Positions 34,646 to 46,651 are shown, counted from the stretch's first letter. The stretch is 64,000 nucleotides of DNA from Apodemus sylvaticus (GCF_947179515.1 NC_067487.1:40938766-41002765); one strand, 5' to 3'. Notes: a model not told the origin generated them from the sequence alone. Translations and numbers: made by a program.

Positions 34646-35015
34646 CTTAGCCAGTGTTCTATTCTGTGATAAGATGCCATGGCCACAGCAACTCTTATAA
34701 AAGAAAGCTTTGAATTGGGACTTACTCATAGTTTCAGAGTTTAGTCTGTTTTTTATCACGGTGAGAAACATGGCGGCACACAGGCAGACGTGCTGCTGAA
34801 GGCGGGATCGAGAGTTCTACATCTGAATCCACAGGCAGCAGGAGGAAAGAGACACTGGGCCTGACATGGGCTTTTGAAGCCTCAGTGTCCGCCCCCAGTG
34901 ACACACTTTCTCCAACAAGGCCACAACTCCTTATCTCTCTCAAGTAGTGCTGCTCACCAGTGACCAAGCACTCAAAGATGTGAGCCTGTGGAGAGGCCGT
35001 TCTTGCTCAAACCAT
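34646..35015 (-). repeat. RMER1-like rodent repeat, antisense
   Basis: The + strand starts cttagccagtgttctattct and contains gccacagcaactcttataaa, acatggcggcacacaggcag and caacaaggccacaactcctt. It is related to the copy at 62148-62475. Family name uncertain. Confidence 0.6.
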
Positions 35016-36339
35016 CAAAGTTACAAAGGCCTCCATTTATTTGGTGATGATGTAAAGCACTTGCAGGTAAAGTTCTTAACTCTCCTGTGCAATGAGGACT
35101 TCTAAGTGCTAACCAAACCCTAAATTCTTGCTTTAGAAAGAGACTTAGGACCTTTACCAACCAGTGTGTCTTCTTGGGATATGCTGTTTAAGTAAACCCT
35201 TCTTCTTTTAACCAAAGGCTGAAGTAGAGCGCTAGGACTGTGGCCACTGACCAGCAAGGCATGGCTCCTGTGCTCAAGGAGCTGCCACTGAGAAGGACTC
35301 ATTGACCCCCATGTGTTATAATGGTGTAGGAGGAGCAGAAGAAGAAAGTCCTGGGTGCGTGGATGGTCTGCCTGGGAGCCCACGTTAGTGTTATTCTCCT
35401 GTTGTGGCCAGGGATTGCTGACTCAGCTTTTAAAGTATATGCATAATAGGGGATCATTTTCCTGCTCCAGAGGGAAGAACCCAAAGGCTGGTAGCCTTTC
35501 TGTGTTAAGAGTTCTGGATATTCTTCATGTGATGATGAATCATTGATGAGCTTTGGCCAGTCAGTTTGTGGAAATTGCTGGTTATGGCCAGCCTGTGTCT
35601 AATACAATTAATTTTAATATGTACTTTGGAGATTAGCCAGCCACAAGGGCCAGAGTTGTTATAAACTGATGTTGACTCATCAGCATGCATATATATTACT
35701 ACAAATTTGAGTGTGTTCTGGTATTTCTCTCAAAACATTGGCATTCTCTTTTAATAATCTTACATGTAGTTTGCTCCAAACATAAAGCCCCAAAGCTCAG
35801 GGTAATAAATTATTATGCAAACAGATATATAAAATGATCCCTCCTCTGGGATAGTCATTGTAGCATGATGGTTAGGCTGGTGATTATTTATCCTTCACAA
35901 CTAGCCAAACAGAAACATTGTCTTTGTGCAGTCTGTAGCTAATCAAGATGTTAGAACAAGAGCTAATATATTCCAAGAGTCTCAATTTTTTAACTTTGTC
36001 CAAGACATCACTATTAAAGCATAAAGATGGTAGACAGAGAAATTTAAAGATAACAAAGGCAGTATTAAAAACAAAAAGCAAATTAAAATTAAATAAACAT
36101 TTGGAACCAAAGAGGCACACAGCATTGAATTCTAAAAGAAAAACACGGAGTATATACTGGGCTGTCGGCTAAAATAGAAACCCTAGTCCTTGGACTTTTA
36201 ATAGTAGTACTCTGGTGGACTAAATTATACGTCTATGTCCTGATCCTAATAGCCTTAGATGCCATCTTGTAATTATACTAGGTTATTTGTGTTGGTTCAA
36301 GGTAAATATTAAGGTCTTGGGAGAGTATGTGCACATTCA

Positions 36340-36492
36340 TGCAGCATGCACAGAGGCCAGCAGAGGGCACCAGATTCCTTGGAACTAGAGTTATAGGTGG
36401 TTGTGAACAACCTTGGGAATTAGGAGCTGTGCCTCCAGTCCTTGGGAAGAGCAGCAAGTGCCCTTAACTGCAAAGCCGTCTCTCTAGACCCC
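36340..36492 (-). repeat. B3-type SINE, antisense
   Basis: The + strand reads ggaactagagttataggtgg, ttgggaagagcagcaagtgc and gccgtctctctag. It carries gccagcagagggcacca (36357-36373), a good CTCF-core match within the SINE. Confidence 0.87.
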
Positions 36493-36704
36493 CTTCTTCT
36501 CTTTTTGATTGAGTGAGAGTATATAGAGGCTCTGACAATCATTTGGATAGCATTTTAATTTGGTCAGATATACCTGTAAGTGGCAAGGGTTGCATAGCAT
36601 ATCTTTTACTGTGAATAGGGGTTCTTGCAAGATTTAAAAAAATGTACATTTGTGGCTGGGAAAATAGTAAGGCCATATGCATAAGTCTCCTCCCAATGCT
36701 TTAT

Positions 36705-37390
36705 CTTATTTGTTGAGAATTTCATACAATATATAAATGATATTCTTTCCCCTTCTCCAACATCTTCTCCCACCTATCTCCCCACCCAACTTCATGCTCC
36801 TTCTATCTCTTCAAAAACAAACAAACAAGCAAACAAACAAGCAAACCCAAAACACAAAAACAACAAAAACTACTAAAGAATCTTGCCGGGTTTGGTTTGT
36901 GTTGGCCAATTCCTCCTGAGCATGATGCCTGCCCTGGAGTATGGTTGATAGACTCAATGCCATTTCTTTAAGGAAGACTGACTTCTCTCTCCAAAGAGCT
37001 ATCAATTGCAAATAGCTAGGGTTGTGATTCTGTACCCACTTCCCCTCCTCTGTGCTGAGATTTCTTTTCTGGCTTGAACATACACCATTCTTTTATGTCA
37101 AAAGTCTCTGAGTTTGTATGTGCACCTGTTATGTGCAACCTGTCCTGTTGGGCCTGGAAAATGCTCTTTCTGTGAAGTCATTATGTCTGGCTCTTACAAT
37201 CTTTCCTCCCTGTCTTCCACATGTATCTCTGATCCCTGAGGGGAGGGTTGTGATATAGACATCCCATGTAAGGCTGAATGGTCCAAAGCTGTGTTGTTCA
37301 GCTCTCTGTGCCTTTGTATTCATTTCTACTGTAAGAAGAAATATATGCTTAGGTCTTAAGGATAATTCATTGCCATTTTAGCATTATGGT
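36705..37390 (-). mobile_element. LINE-1 3' UTR, antisense, 5'-truncated
   Basis: The + strand reads ttgagaatttcatacaatat, an AAAC-rich patch (36810-36870), gttggccaattcctcctgag, catgatgcctgccctggagt, gctatcaattgcaaatagct and ggctcttacaatctttcctc. This is the reverse of a rodent L1 3' UTR. No coding sequence. Confidence 0.75.
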
Positions 37391-38368
37391 GAGAAATATC
37401 TGTGTATAAAAGGAATATTGTTTCTACACAGGCAACCTTCACAGCAAATGTTAGTTGTGCTGGAATTCCCAACTCCAAGCTGGTGAGAAGCTCTAGCCAA
37501 ACTTTGAAATGGCTTTTCCTTCTCAGGGCCTCTTCCCTGTCTTTCTATCCTCCCTCAATCCTGTTAAAGCTGAGGTTGGTTGAATACTCACAAGAGATTC
37601 TGCAAATGACGTTTCTTCTCTGAATTCATCCATTCACTTTCTGTGAACCCTTCCCATGTGGTAGGCGTGGTGTCTGGTATTGAAAGATAAATATGGTGGC
37701 CAAGAAATAGGATTAATATATAAAGGGCAGTGTGTCTGATGGGAAAAACCGATCGCTGCTTCAGTCTTCTTGCTTTTATTATAGAGCTCTGGGTGCTATG
37801 TCTTCTAAACACGTGTTACTATCACTTTTCTTTTGTGATGTTTTGTATCAATCTCTGAAAATTGTGAATCTTCAACACCAGGTGTATAGTATTTTTTCTC
37901 CACCTTTTATTACAGGAGCTGCAATTGAGCATTAAGGCAACGTTTGTTGGAATGATGTTAACTTTTAAACTGGAAACAATTCCAGTCTTACTTAACATTT
38001 TAAAGAGATTAGGACTTATTAGAAAATATCATGAGAAACGGTAACACCTTGAAATGCGAGGGAATATTATTTAATTAATACTATCGAAAGTTTGTGGCAC
38101 CTAAGACATAGTTGGAAGAATAAGATTTCAAAGTTACAGTGTTCTTTTTATGAAGGAAGTTATAGCTTATAAGTCTGATTTTCCAACTTCAGCATTTGTA
38201 GAATGGCCGTATATCTTGCTGAATTCCCCTTCTGCTTGCAGAGATCAGATAGAGCTAGGAGAAAGCAGAGGTGCCAAGAACAAGGCGTGCAGCTCTGGAG
38301 GGGACACTGGACCCTCTGTACACTTGGCCTCTCAAGTAAAGCCAGCTGCTCATTTGTCTCCTGTCCAG

Positions 38369-38487
38369 GTTTGGAATCCACCCAGTGGCGGGCCGGATGC
38401 CGGGCCAGCTTAATGTGCTCCTGGCCGAGGCGGGGGTGCCCTATGATATCGTGCTGGAGATGGATGAGATCAACAGCGATTTCCCAG
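38369..38487 (+). CDS. Nnt: Nnt exon: dIII NADP(H)-binding core
   Basis: The acceptor is tcctgtccag and the donor gtgagcgg. One G completes arginine (AG|G), then 39 codons and one G carried over. It encodes FGIHPVAGRMPGQLNVLLAE, then AGVPYDIVLEMDEINSDFP. IHPVAGRMPG is a signature loop of dIII that closes over the nicotinamide, and YDIVLEMDEIN is near invariant across the family. The exon is CpG-rich against an AT-rich background, as expected for constrained codons. It follows the 16.4-kb intron, so inclusion depends on a strong acceptor, which it has. Confidence 0.98.
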
Positions 38488-39770
38488 GTGAGCGGCAGGG
38501 GTGATGGCACACCTTTAAATACTGTGTGCCCAGTGGTGCTGCTGTATTTAGAGTATGACCGTGGGATTAGTGAAGACTTCCAGGTTTGATAAAGAGTGAT
38601 GTGACGATGATAAATGTGCATTCACAATGAATATAAATAAGTGGAGGGTATCTCTCCGTGAGTCACAGCAGTCCTCAGAAGCACAGCGAAATTTCATTCT
38701 TCTGGGAGGACCCCAGGACGTAGTGCATAGGTGAATCTGAAACCCGAGCTGATCTGGCTTTCGAATCCAGATCTCCACTCTCAGTAGCTTGTAGCCTTGA
38801 ACCACATGCTTACCACAGTGTCCTCTACAGAATGGCTTCTGTGGATGAGTTCTTGGTGTCTGAAATTTTACTGCTTTTCTGTTGTACTTAGTTATGGTCA
38901 GCGAAGTAGCTCGCGTGCTCCTTTTCTGTTTCTCGCTCTCCTCCCCCTTCCTTCTCTTCTTCCCTGCCTCCCTTTCTCCCTCCCCCTTCCTCTATAAGTC
39001 CTAGGACTTCATAAGATAAGGCGCTGTACTTTATAGCTGTCATTGTGTAGATGTGGAATGGTAATGACGTTTGGCCCAAGATCATGTTTGTTAAAATTAG
39101 ACCCGTTCCCTCTGGCAAGTATCCACTGTAAACTTAAAAAGAAAACACTGTTTATTAGGGAAAAAAAAATAGCAACAACGAAATTGTGTGTATGTCTAGA
39201 TGCACATGGCATTTTTGGCAACATCCTTAGGTAATTTAAATTATAGTGCTTAAAGAGGGAATTTAGGCCATTTTAATTTTACGCTCCTTTTTAAAGTTAA
39301 CTGTCATTAAATTATGTGTAAAACCAGCCGGTTCCAGGAATTATGGACACAGCTTTAATACAGTACAGACTTTTAGACATTGTTTTTTTGACATTAGATT
39401 GCATCTTAATTGGTCATTTTTGAGAGTTGAAAATGGATTCAGATCTTATAAAATCATGTGACTAGCAAGACAATTTGGGGATAATAAAAGAATTATAAAG
39501 TCAGATTAGGTAGATCCACTGGGGGGATAAACATCCCAAAGCAGGATTTAGCAGGATGGGGAAGCCCGGTGCAGGTCACCCTGCTGGACTCTAGTTCTGT
39601 GGCATTTTCTGGTAGAGCTGTATGTAGTATTTGGCACAAGTTAGCCTCTTATAAGAATTCAGTCTTATTATTGTTAAAAAAAAAATCCGTATAATTTGCC
39701 TAAAAAGAAGTGCGAGTGACCTGTTGTGATTTATTTTTTTCTGTCCCTCCCCCTCTGTTTTCAAATATAG
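38488..39770 (+). other. Nnt: Nnt intron, mostly unique sequence
   Basis: AT-rich unique sequence with a CT-rich patch at 38930-38995. No SINE, LINE or gene recognised. Ends in the acceptor tcaaatatag. Confidence 0.93.
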
Positions 39771-39886
39771 ACACTGACTTGGTTCTTGTCATTGGAGCTA
39801 ATGACACTGTGAATTCAGCGGCTCAAGAAGACCCCAATTCTATAATTGCAGGCATGCCAGTCCTTGAGGTCTGGAAGTCCAAACAG
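39771..39886 (+). CDS. Nnt: Nnt exon: dIII GANDTVN segment
   Basis: The acceptor is tcaaatatag and the donor gtacacat. G|AC completes aspartate, then 38 codons end on a codon boundary. It encodes TDLVLVIGANDTVNSAAQED, then PNSIIAGMPVLEVWKSKQ. The aspartate of GAND (codon 39803-39805) corresponds to betaAsp392 in E. coli, an NADP-site residue linked to coupling with proton transfer (from memory). PNSIIAGMPVLEVWK is nearly unchanged from bacteria. The donor gtacac is a weaker match than its neighbours. Confidence 0.97.
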
Positions 39887-40506
39887 GTACACATTTAGAC
39901 TTTCCGTTCGTTCTCATGGTCACTTGAAATGTCTACACGCGGAACTTTCTTTGGTCACTTAATGAGAACGGGCGATGCCTTTTCGGAGGCTCAGGAGGAC
40001 AGGCATAGCTTAGGGACCGGTCCCTGTGTCCTGCTTCCTTCTGTTCCCTGACACTGTAGACCCCGAGTGAACGCCGCGTCATGAGCAGAACCAGATGAGA
40101 TTATGTGGCTGGATTAACAAAATCTGTAACCACAGCTGAATAAAGGGCCGTAAGCAACTGGAGTGTGTCTGGCCGAGTTCCAGGTTGAGTCCCGTGAAGC
40201 AGATGGCTTCCCTCTGGGACAGTGAGTCAGTATCATCGCCTTCGTAGACCAAGACGAGCACATTTTTTTTTTCAATTTGTTTTTTATGGGGTATTTGTAT
40301 GTTGTTATGGACTGTCTAACAGAGAGGTGATTTAAAAATCCAAACAATAGCATGGCACAAGAAAGGAAGTGTGACTCTTGCATGTGGCTCCCACAGAAAG
40401 CTAGATGCTAAATTCTGGAGAATTCAAAAACTTCTAAATAGTCCTCTGATCCAGAAGGTGTCTTTATTGCTCCTGACCATGTACACGCTGTAAGGATTAT
40501 GGCAAT

Positions 40507-40735
40507 GTTGGCACTGGAGGGATGCTTCATGGTTAAGAGTGCGTACCGATCTTGCAGAGGACCAGAGTTCAGTCCCCAGCACCCACACTGGGTGATCACC
40601 ACCACGTGTAACTTCAGCACCTAGATTTCCAATACCTTCCAGCTGTGAAATCTGCAGGTGCCCACACTTCCCTGTACACACAATGAAAATAAAATAAAAT
40701 GAAATGAAATAAAATAAAATAAAATATAACTTAAA
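40507..40735 (+). repeat. B3/B4-type SINE with (AAAAT)n tail
   Basis: Contains tcttgcagaggaccagagtt, cagtccccagcacccacact and cttccctgtacacacaatg, followed by AAAAT/GAAAT units. Confidence 0.85.
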
Positions 40736-40991
40736 AAGGATTCTAGTAACGAAATGAATGTTCCCCATTAATTTTGTTTCTTTTATTGTAAATTCGAGTT
40801 TAAAATGTACTGTTTGAGATGAGCAAAATGTCCTTGTGCATGTATATAAGACTATTATCATATTAGTAGTCAATATTTGAGAGTCATCAGAGTTGCATTA
40901 TTGTGCTAATGTCATATAAGGCACGGACATACATCCAATGCTTCCATTTTGAATAGATCATATGTTCTAGAAGACCGTACAGAGGCTTTCA

Positions 40992-40997
<6 letters not shown>

Positions 40998-41049
<52 letters not shown>

Positions 41050-41202
41050 CTCTCTCTCTCTCTCTTCTCGAGACAGGGTTTCTCTGTGTAGCCCTGGCTG
41101 TCCTGGAACTCACTCTGTAGACCAGGCTGGCCTCGAACTCAGAAATCCACCTGCCTCTGCCTCCCAAGTGCTGGGACTAAAGACATGTGCCACTACTGCC
41201 CT
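40998..41202 (-). repeat. B1 SINE, antisense, tail grown into (CT)n
   Basis: B1 body at about 41070-41202 (gagacagggtttctctgtgt ... aagtgctgggactaaaga). On its poly-A side, instead of a T run, lie about 70 bp of CT repeats. A perfect target duplication, gaggctttcaatttct, lies at 40982-40997 and 41203-41218, so the CT tract is inside the insertion. Confidence 0.95.
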
Positions 41203-41511
41203 GAGGCTTTCAATTTCTTAAGAACCAACCTGACATTTTCAGGATAACAAAATCAGTAATAAATGTCAGCGGGATTGTCTATGTTACTACAGTGTTTCTA
41301 GGACAATGAATCCCATCATTGTCCTTGGCCCATACATCTTGTTACTTTTTAGTTCTCTTCTTGAAGGAAGCTGTTTTGTTTCCTGACATGCCTTTGTCTT
41401 AGAACTTTCTGATTTAGTTTACTCTGAAGTGATAGACAAGAGTTGTACCATTTCCCCCACTCAGGTGTAATTTCCAAGTGGGAGGTTATGCACTAAGTTT
41501 GTTTTCTTTAG

Positions 41512-41632
41512 CGAATTCATAGAAAAGCAGATGAGCTCACCGCGTTATCTTTCCGATGAGACAATGTTATTCTCAGACTTTGTAGAAAAAAAGCACAAGG
41601 ATGAAAAGCCACTGCGGTCTTACTGCTCAAAG
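41512..41632 (+). other. Exon-like open stretch, unexplained
   Basis: This 121-bp stretch is bounded by tttcttta-G acceptor-like sequence and the donor-like gtaaac. One frame is open from 41471 to a TAA at 41642; inside the candidate exon it reads EFIEKQMSSPRYLSDETMLF, then SDFVEKKHKDEKPLRSYCSK. It keeps CpGs (ccgcg, tccgat, gcggt) in an AT-rich intron. Spliced between the two neighbouring Nnt exons it would be read in another frame and stop at the TGA of cgatgag (about 15 codons in). I do not recognise the peptide. It could be an alternative or poison exon, a remnant of an old insertion, or chance. Confidence 0.25.
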
Positions 41633-42130
41633 GTAAACTTTTAACCCAAACTTCCCTCTAATGGGCATAAGAGTATGAGTAAAAATGCTCATTAATATAA
41701 AGGAAATGTACATTTAAAAATGCATCATGTGTATTTTAAAATCTCTGTATAATAATAATTGAATAATTACAATGGCCTTGTTCACACTTGAGGAGGAAGT
41801 CCTGGGTGGTCTTGCACAGCTGGCTTCTATGGGCAATGTCCTGTGTATTTCACAAAGCTGGAATGAAGCAGTTTGACTCTCACCACCATAAATCCGTGAT
41901 GGACGTCAGAGGAGGGAGACATGTTTTACCTGATCTAAGTACCGACTAATACTCACATGTATTGATATGTCACCTGTGCCTGGTGACTGTGCATTTATAA
42001 TTTCATATATTAAATAAATAAAAGTCAAAAAGTAATGTACAAATTAAAACAACAACAGAACCAGGAAAAGGTACTGTTTTGAGCCTAACTGGTCCTATTG
42101 GATATAATTTCTTCAATCTTTGGGTCTTAG

Positions 42131-42280
<150 letters not shown>

Positions 42281-42975
42281 TCAAGCCGGCACCTTCAGTT
42301 GCAGGAATGGAGAAATGAGGCAAAGCTCTCAAGTCTGAAGAAGCCTCACAAAACAACGGGGATTTTCAACATCAACAACCCTTGATTCTCAAAAAGCATT
42401 GGAAATTCTCATCGTCTACCTGTTTATCATCGCCATTGCCAAAAAGCAAGAGTATTTTTGTCAGCAGTGAAAGAGGAGCCTCACTTTAGATGCAACCCTA
42501 CTGGATTTTTTAATTTCCTTTCAGTAGCTAGAAATAAGTTCAGAAGTTGAACATGTTCGAGATTTCAGGATGTGCTTTGGTCTTTTAAATAGTACACAGT
42601 ATGATCATCACAGGCATCTGCATTTAGTGTGTGTGTGTGTGTTTTTTTTTTCATCAAATGTGACTAATTTGAAGCTTTTGTCAACTCCTGAACTCTTGCA
42701 TTTTAGCCATAGTGTGGATTGATCATGCCAAATCTGTGTCAGGTTATCAGCTTTCACTATATTCCAAAGATCTATTTTCTCACTTCTATTTTAATATGTG
42801 GAAGGTCTAGATAGTTTAAGTGATAACTTGAAAATAATAAGTTGTATTTTTGAAAGTTCCCTTGCCAATTGGTCTCTTTAATTTTAATCAATTAAGTGCT
42901 CTTGAATGGACTATATTAAGTGCCCTTGAATGGAATGCAACCGTTTGAATAATAAATGAGTTCATCATGTTCTCA
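42281..42975 (+). other. Nnt: Nnt 3' UTR
   Basis: About 695 bp from the stop to shortly after the only canonical AATAAA I see (42951-42956). It contains a GT run and T run at 42629-42652 and AT-rich sequence, but no SINE. The cleavage site is inferred at about 15-25 bases past the signal and is not visible directly. Confidence 0.75.
42951..42956 (+). terminator. Nnt: Polyadenylation signal AATAAA
   Basis: AATAAA sits 671 bases after the stop codon. Downstream, the GT/T-containing gttcatcatgttctc could serve as the downstream element. No earlier canonical hexamer is seen in the 3' UTR. Confidence 0.75.
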
Positions 42976-43349
42976 AAGTGATATAAACTTTTCTCTGATG
43001 ACAAAGAGCTAAAATTAAATGGTTCTACCCATTAACATTGGTGGAAGACCTACTACTTTCTAGCAGGTAGTTAGTCTCTCTTCATTGTTTAGAAGACGGA
43101 ATTGCTTAAAACCATTGTGATTTGTGAGCTCATACATAATTTGATGATACTTAAACATGGTAACAGTACTTTTAGCCATATCTTCAATGAACAATGAAAA
43201 GGAACATCTTTCACAGAAGTTTAGATTTTCTTTTTGACTTTACCTTTATAGCAAAAGCTCCTAAGTAGAGATGAATGTGGCACATTCTTAGGATTCTGTC
43301 TCTCGGTGCACTTGGTCCCTTTGGTACCAAGTCTCCCAAAGCAGTTCTA

Positions 43350-43425
43350 TTAATCCATACAAGGCTTGGGACTTGCCTTGGGCTTGAGTCCAATCCCCAG
43401 TACCGAAAAGCAAAACAAAAAGAAA
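43350..43425 (+). repeat. ID-like SINE fragment
   Basis: cttgggcttgagtccaatcc, then ccagtaccgaaaagcaaaac, resembles the 3' half and tail of a rodent ID element. Short and diverged. Confidence 0.6.
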
Positions 43426-43560
43426 ATCTGTTGACTCATACAAAGCTGTCTCTAAATCTGAAGACTATCAGTGAAATATTTGCTCATCTTTATCAAGTTT
43501 ATACGGCCCAATATTGGTTGGTTCTATGAGCAAGTTCTGTTTTGTTGTGCCTGAGATAAA

Positions 43561-43636
43561 GGATGGGTGAAGGAGGGAGGGGAAGGAGGGAGAGGGAAGA
43601 GGTAGGGGAGGAGGGAGAGGGAAGAGGGAAGATGCT
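43561..43636. repeat. Polypurine (GGGA)n-rich tract
   Basis: About 75 bp almost free of pyrimidines on the + strand (GGGAGG/GAAGAGG units). Confidence 0.9.
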
Positions 43637-44837
43637 AAAGCAGCAAAGATTTCTTTTAAATATCTAAGAAATAAATGCAATTTACTCATAGATCTGAGGT
43701 CACTAATAACTTCAAATTTATCATAAAAGTTCTGTTAGAATAAATTAAACAATATCTTTCTTCGTATACCTTTCTTCCTCTTAAAGCAGTGGTAGGTGTT
43801 TCTAAAAAGTAGCAAGTTAAGTTTTGAAAAGTAGTTCCAAATTTATCTAAATAATTGAGGGGGATTTTGCTTCTTTCCCCAGATGCCTTTCAGTGGTATC
43901 TAGAGTCATTTTTGGTTATTAGAACTGGAAGATCCTACTGGCATCCAATGGATGACAGTCAGGGGATACTGCTAAATGATCATTGTAAATGCACAGGACC
44001 AGTTCCCCCACCATATAGTACACAGTATGATCTAGTCCCTAAATATCAATAGTGCCAAGACTGAGAAACCTCAGTCTTCTCAAACCTGATGTCTTTCTTG
44101 GTGGTTTAAATACTAATTACAATATCTAAAGCATGGCAATTTTAGCTAATGGTACTATTTATATGAAGGGGGAAAAAAGCATTTGTCAAATTGAAGGCTG
44201 AGGCTTTTGTTTTTCCAAAGCCAGGGCAAATGAGAAACTGTAATTCAGCAGTGATCATTTGCTATTCAGCAAGCTACAATGGTTAGTGCACCTGCTTTCC
44301 CCAAGGGGGCTATCAAAGGCAGAAGAAAGGGCTTTGCTAAGTGCATAACTCAAGACTCCTTCAAAGTTCACGGGAACCAGGCCAAGTGCAACTGACTCAC
44401 GGTACACACACCTGGAGCTGCCTCTGTGTTATCACTGGCTGTGGATTTCCAGAAGGGAGGGGTAAGTCTCTGGGGTGAAGAAGACACTAGGCCTGATTTT
44501 CTTTGAGCAAAGCCCCTTTAGTTGTAGAAAGGGAAAAGGGGGGCATAGTTCTTGGAGTCAATCCTGAAGATAGCATCTGGCATTCATCCTAAAGACAGTC
44601 CCTGAGCCCTAAGACTGGGTTCTGTTGTTAGTTGGCTTTCTAGAGCCTTCTCATGGAAGAAACAAGTGCCCAAAAAATAGGATCAGGCTGTGCACTTGGG
44701 CAGCAATTAGGAGACTGTGCAGTAGGATCGCAAGTGCCGGAACATTCTGGGATATGTAAAAACTAGTCTCAGAAAGTGAACAAGTAAACAATCACGCTCG
44801 GGCTACTTACTTTTGTTGTTTACAGTAAATCTATCTA

Positions 44838-44852
44838 TGTGTATATATATGT

Positions 44853-44926
<74 letters not shown>
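44838..44926. repeat. Compound (TA)n(CA)n(TA)n microsatellite
   Basis: TGTATA-type units, then about 20 CA units, then about 13 TA units. Confidence 0.95.
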
Positions 44927-44930
<4 letters not shown>

Positions 44931-45526
44931 CTCCTTAGCCATCCAGCTCATGACTTAATTGGTTTTACTTAACTTTATTGCACAAGATACCTAAAAGATT
45001 TATTTTAAAGATCTTCAAGTATATAATTAAGTTATTCCTCTAAAAGAAGTAGTGGCTTGTGCCTGCAATTCCTGGTAATTCATACACTGATAGATATGAC
45101 TCATTCCATATTTTTTGTTTATGTTTTTATATTCAATTTCCTTAGATCTGTGTCATTGTGTAGTTGAACTTTAAATCCTTAGGAATGAATTACTTTTATA
45201 AAAAAAAAACCTAAAGTTACTTGGCTCAATACTGGTAGCCAGAAAGTTGGAACCATTTGCCCTAATATCTAATAGCACAGAAGCACAAGGACTAGCCTTA
45301 TGCACACAGAGCCCAATAGGAGGTCAGAAGCCAGCAAACGGCGAGAAGTCAATTCTTGAGTAAATGAATCTAAGCTTAGGAGACTTGATGCACTTCCTAG
45401 AACAGCAGTAATCTTTCCCTTAGAGTGGACTTAATTACCTTCACAGGGTATCTATCCTGAAGGGGCTCAGTGGACCTTGAAATGGAACCTTTCAAGATAA
45501 ATCACATCCAAGCCACAGTGGCACTG

Positions 45527-45558
<32 letters not shown>

Positions 45559-45639
45559 ACATGTACATATGATATATTGGACACTGTGTCTTACAATCTG
45601 TTTTACTCTCCAAATAACTGAAATGCTACCATTGATCTG

Positions 45640-45680
<41 letters not shown>
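45527..45680. repeat. Facing (TG)n and (CA)n microsatellites
   Basis: (TG)15 at 45527-45556 and (CA)19 at 45643-45680 lie 86 bp apart. They are complementary in inverted orientation and so could pair in single-stranded DNA or RNA. Confidence 0.93.
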
Positions 45681-45681
<1 letters not shown>

Positions 45682-45869
45682 TTATGTCTCTGCATACCTA
45701 CACAGCTCCTACATACAGATATTCTTTATCTTCCATAGATTTTTTTCTTCTAGGCATTGAAATAGGGCAGGTAGCTCTTGTTCCTTCATGCAGCAGGTGT
45801 CAGAGCTTCACCAAGCCAGACAATATCAGTAAGTATTTGATAGTGTCTAGAAAATGAGTCTTAACTTTT

Positions 45870-45891
45870 TTAAAGATTTATTTATTGTAAT

Positions 45892-45937
<46 letters not shown>

Positions 45938-46068
45938 TAGCTGTCTTCAGATGTACCAGAAGAGGGTGTCAGATTTCATTACAGAGCCACCATGTGGTTT
46001 CTGGGATTTGAACTCAGGACCTTCGGAAGAGCAGTCAGTGCTCTTAACTGCTGAGCCATCTCCAGCCC
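45870..46068 (-). repeat. B2 SINE, antisense, with (CA)n near its tail
   Basis: The + strand reads aaagatttatttattgtaat, CA repeats (45894-45933), agctgtcttcagatgtacca, gggatttgaactcaggacct and ctgagccatctccagccc. Target duplications agtcttaactttt (45857-45869) and agttttaactttt (46069-46081) agree at 12/13. Confidence 0.95.
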
Positions 46069-46615
46069 AGTTTTAACTTTTCTTATTCCACCCAAGTCAT
46101 GATCCTACATTTTATATTCCAGTGTATTCTCTCATCCAGCACAAATGTGGAATATATTATCTATCAGTTAGCTTTAGGGTTTTGTTTGGTTTCTCTGATC
46201 CCAGAGCTTTATTCTGTAATTAATAACTCATAACTCATATGTTCGTCTAACTTAGAGGCAAGTTTTGTAGTTCCCCAAGGCATAGGCTGTATGAATTGAA
46301 GCACTTTAAAAGTTGGGAAGCTGGATAGCTCTTTAGTATAGCTAAGGAGGGTAGTTCCAATATCTAGTTTATAGCTCTGGTAAGCTTTGCGAGCCTTGCC
46401 AGGAAATATTGGGTCAGAATATAAGCCCTGGTCAGAAACACATGTATCCCCTCCACACACAGTAATCCCAAACGCAAGTCCTCCATTCCAGTAGGAGCAG
46501 CTTGCACAATCTAGATGATCATTATATTCTCAAAAGAAGAATCAGCTAATTGACAAAGAGAAAACAAAACTTTCCCAAGCAAAGCTTTTAAAAGTATTGG
46601 ATCAACAAAGCAGAA

Positions 46616-46651
46616 AAAAAAAAAAAAAAAAAAGAAAAAAAGAAAAAAAAC
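46616..46651. repeat. A-rich run
   Basis: A run of As with a few Gs. No SINE body is recognised upstream of it. Confidence 0.9.

Larger units (their letters stand above)
39887..42130 (+). other. Nnt: Nnt last intron with SINEs and an exon-like stretch
   Basis: Holds a CpG-containing unique stretch (39925-40085), a B3-type SINE (40507-40735), an antisense B1 with target duplications (40998-41202) and an unexplained exon-like open stretch (41512-41632). The rest is unique. Ends in the acceptor gggtcttag. Confidence 0.93.
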
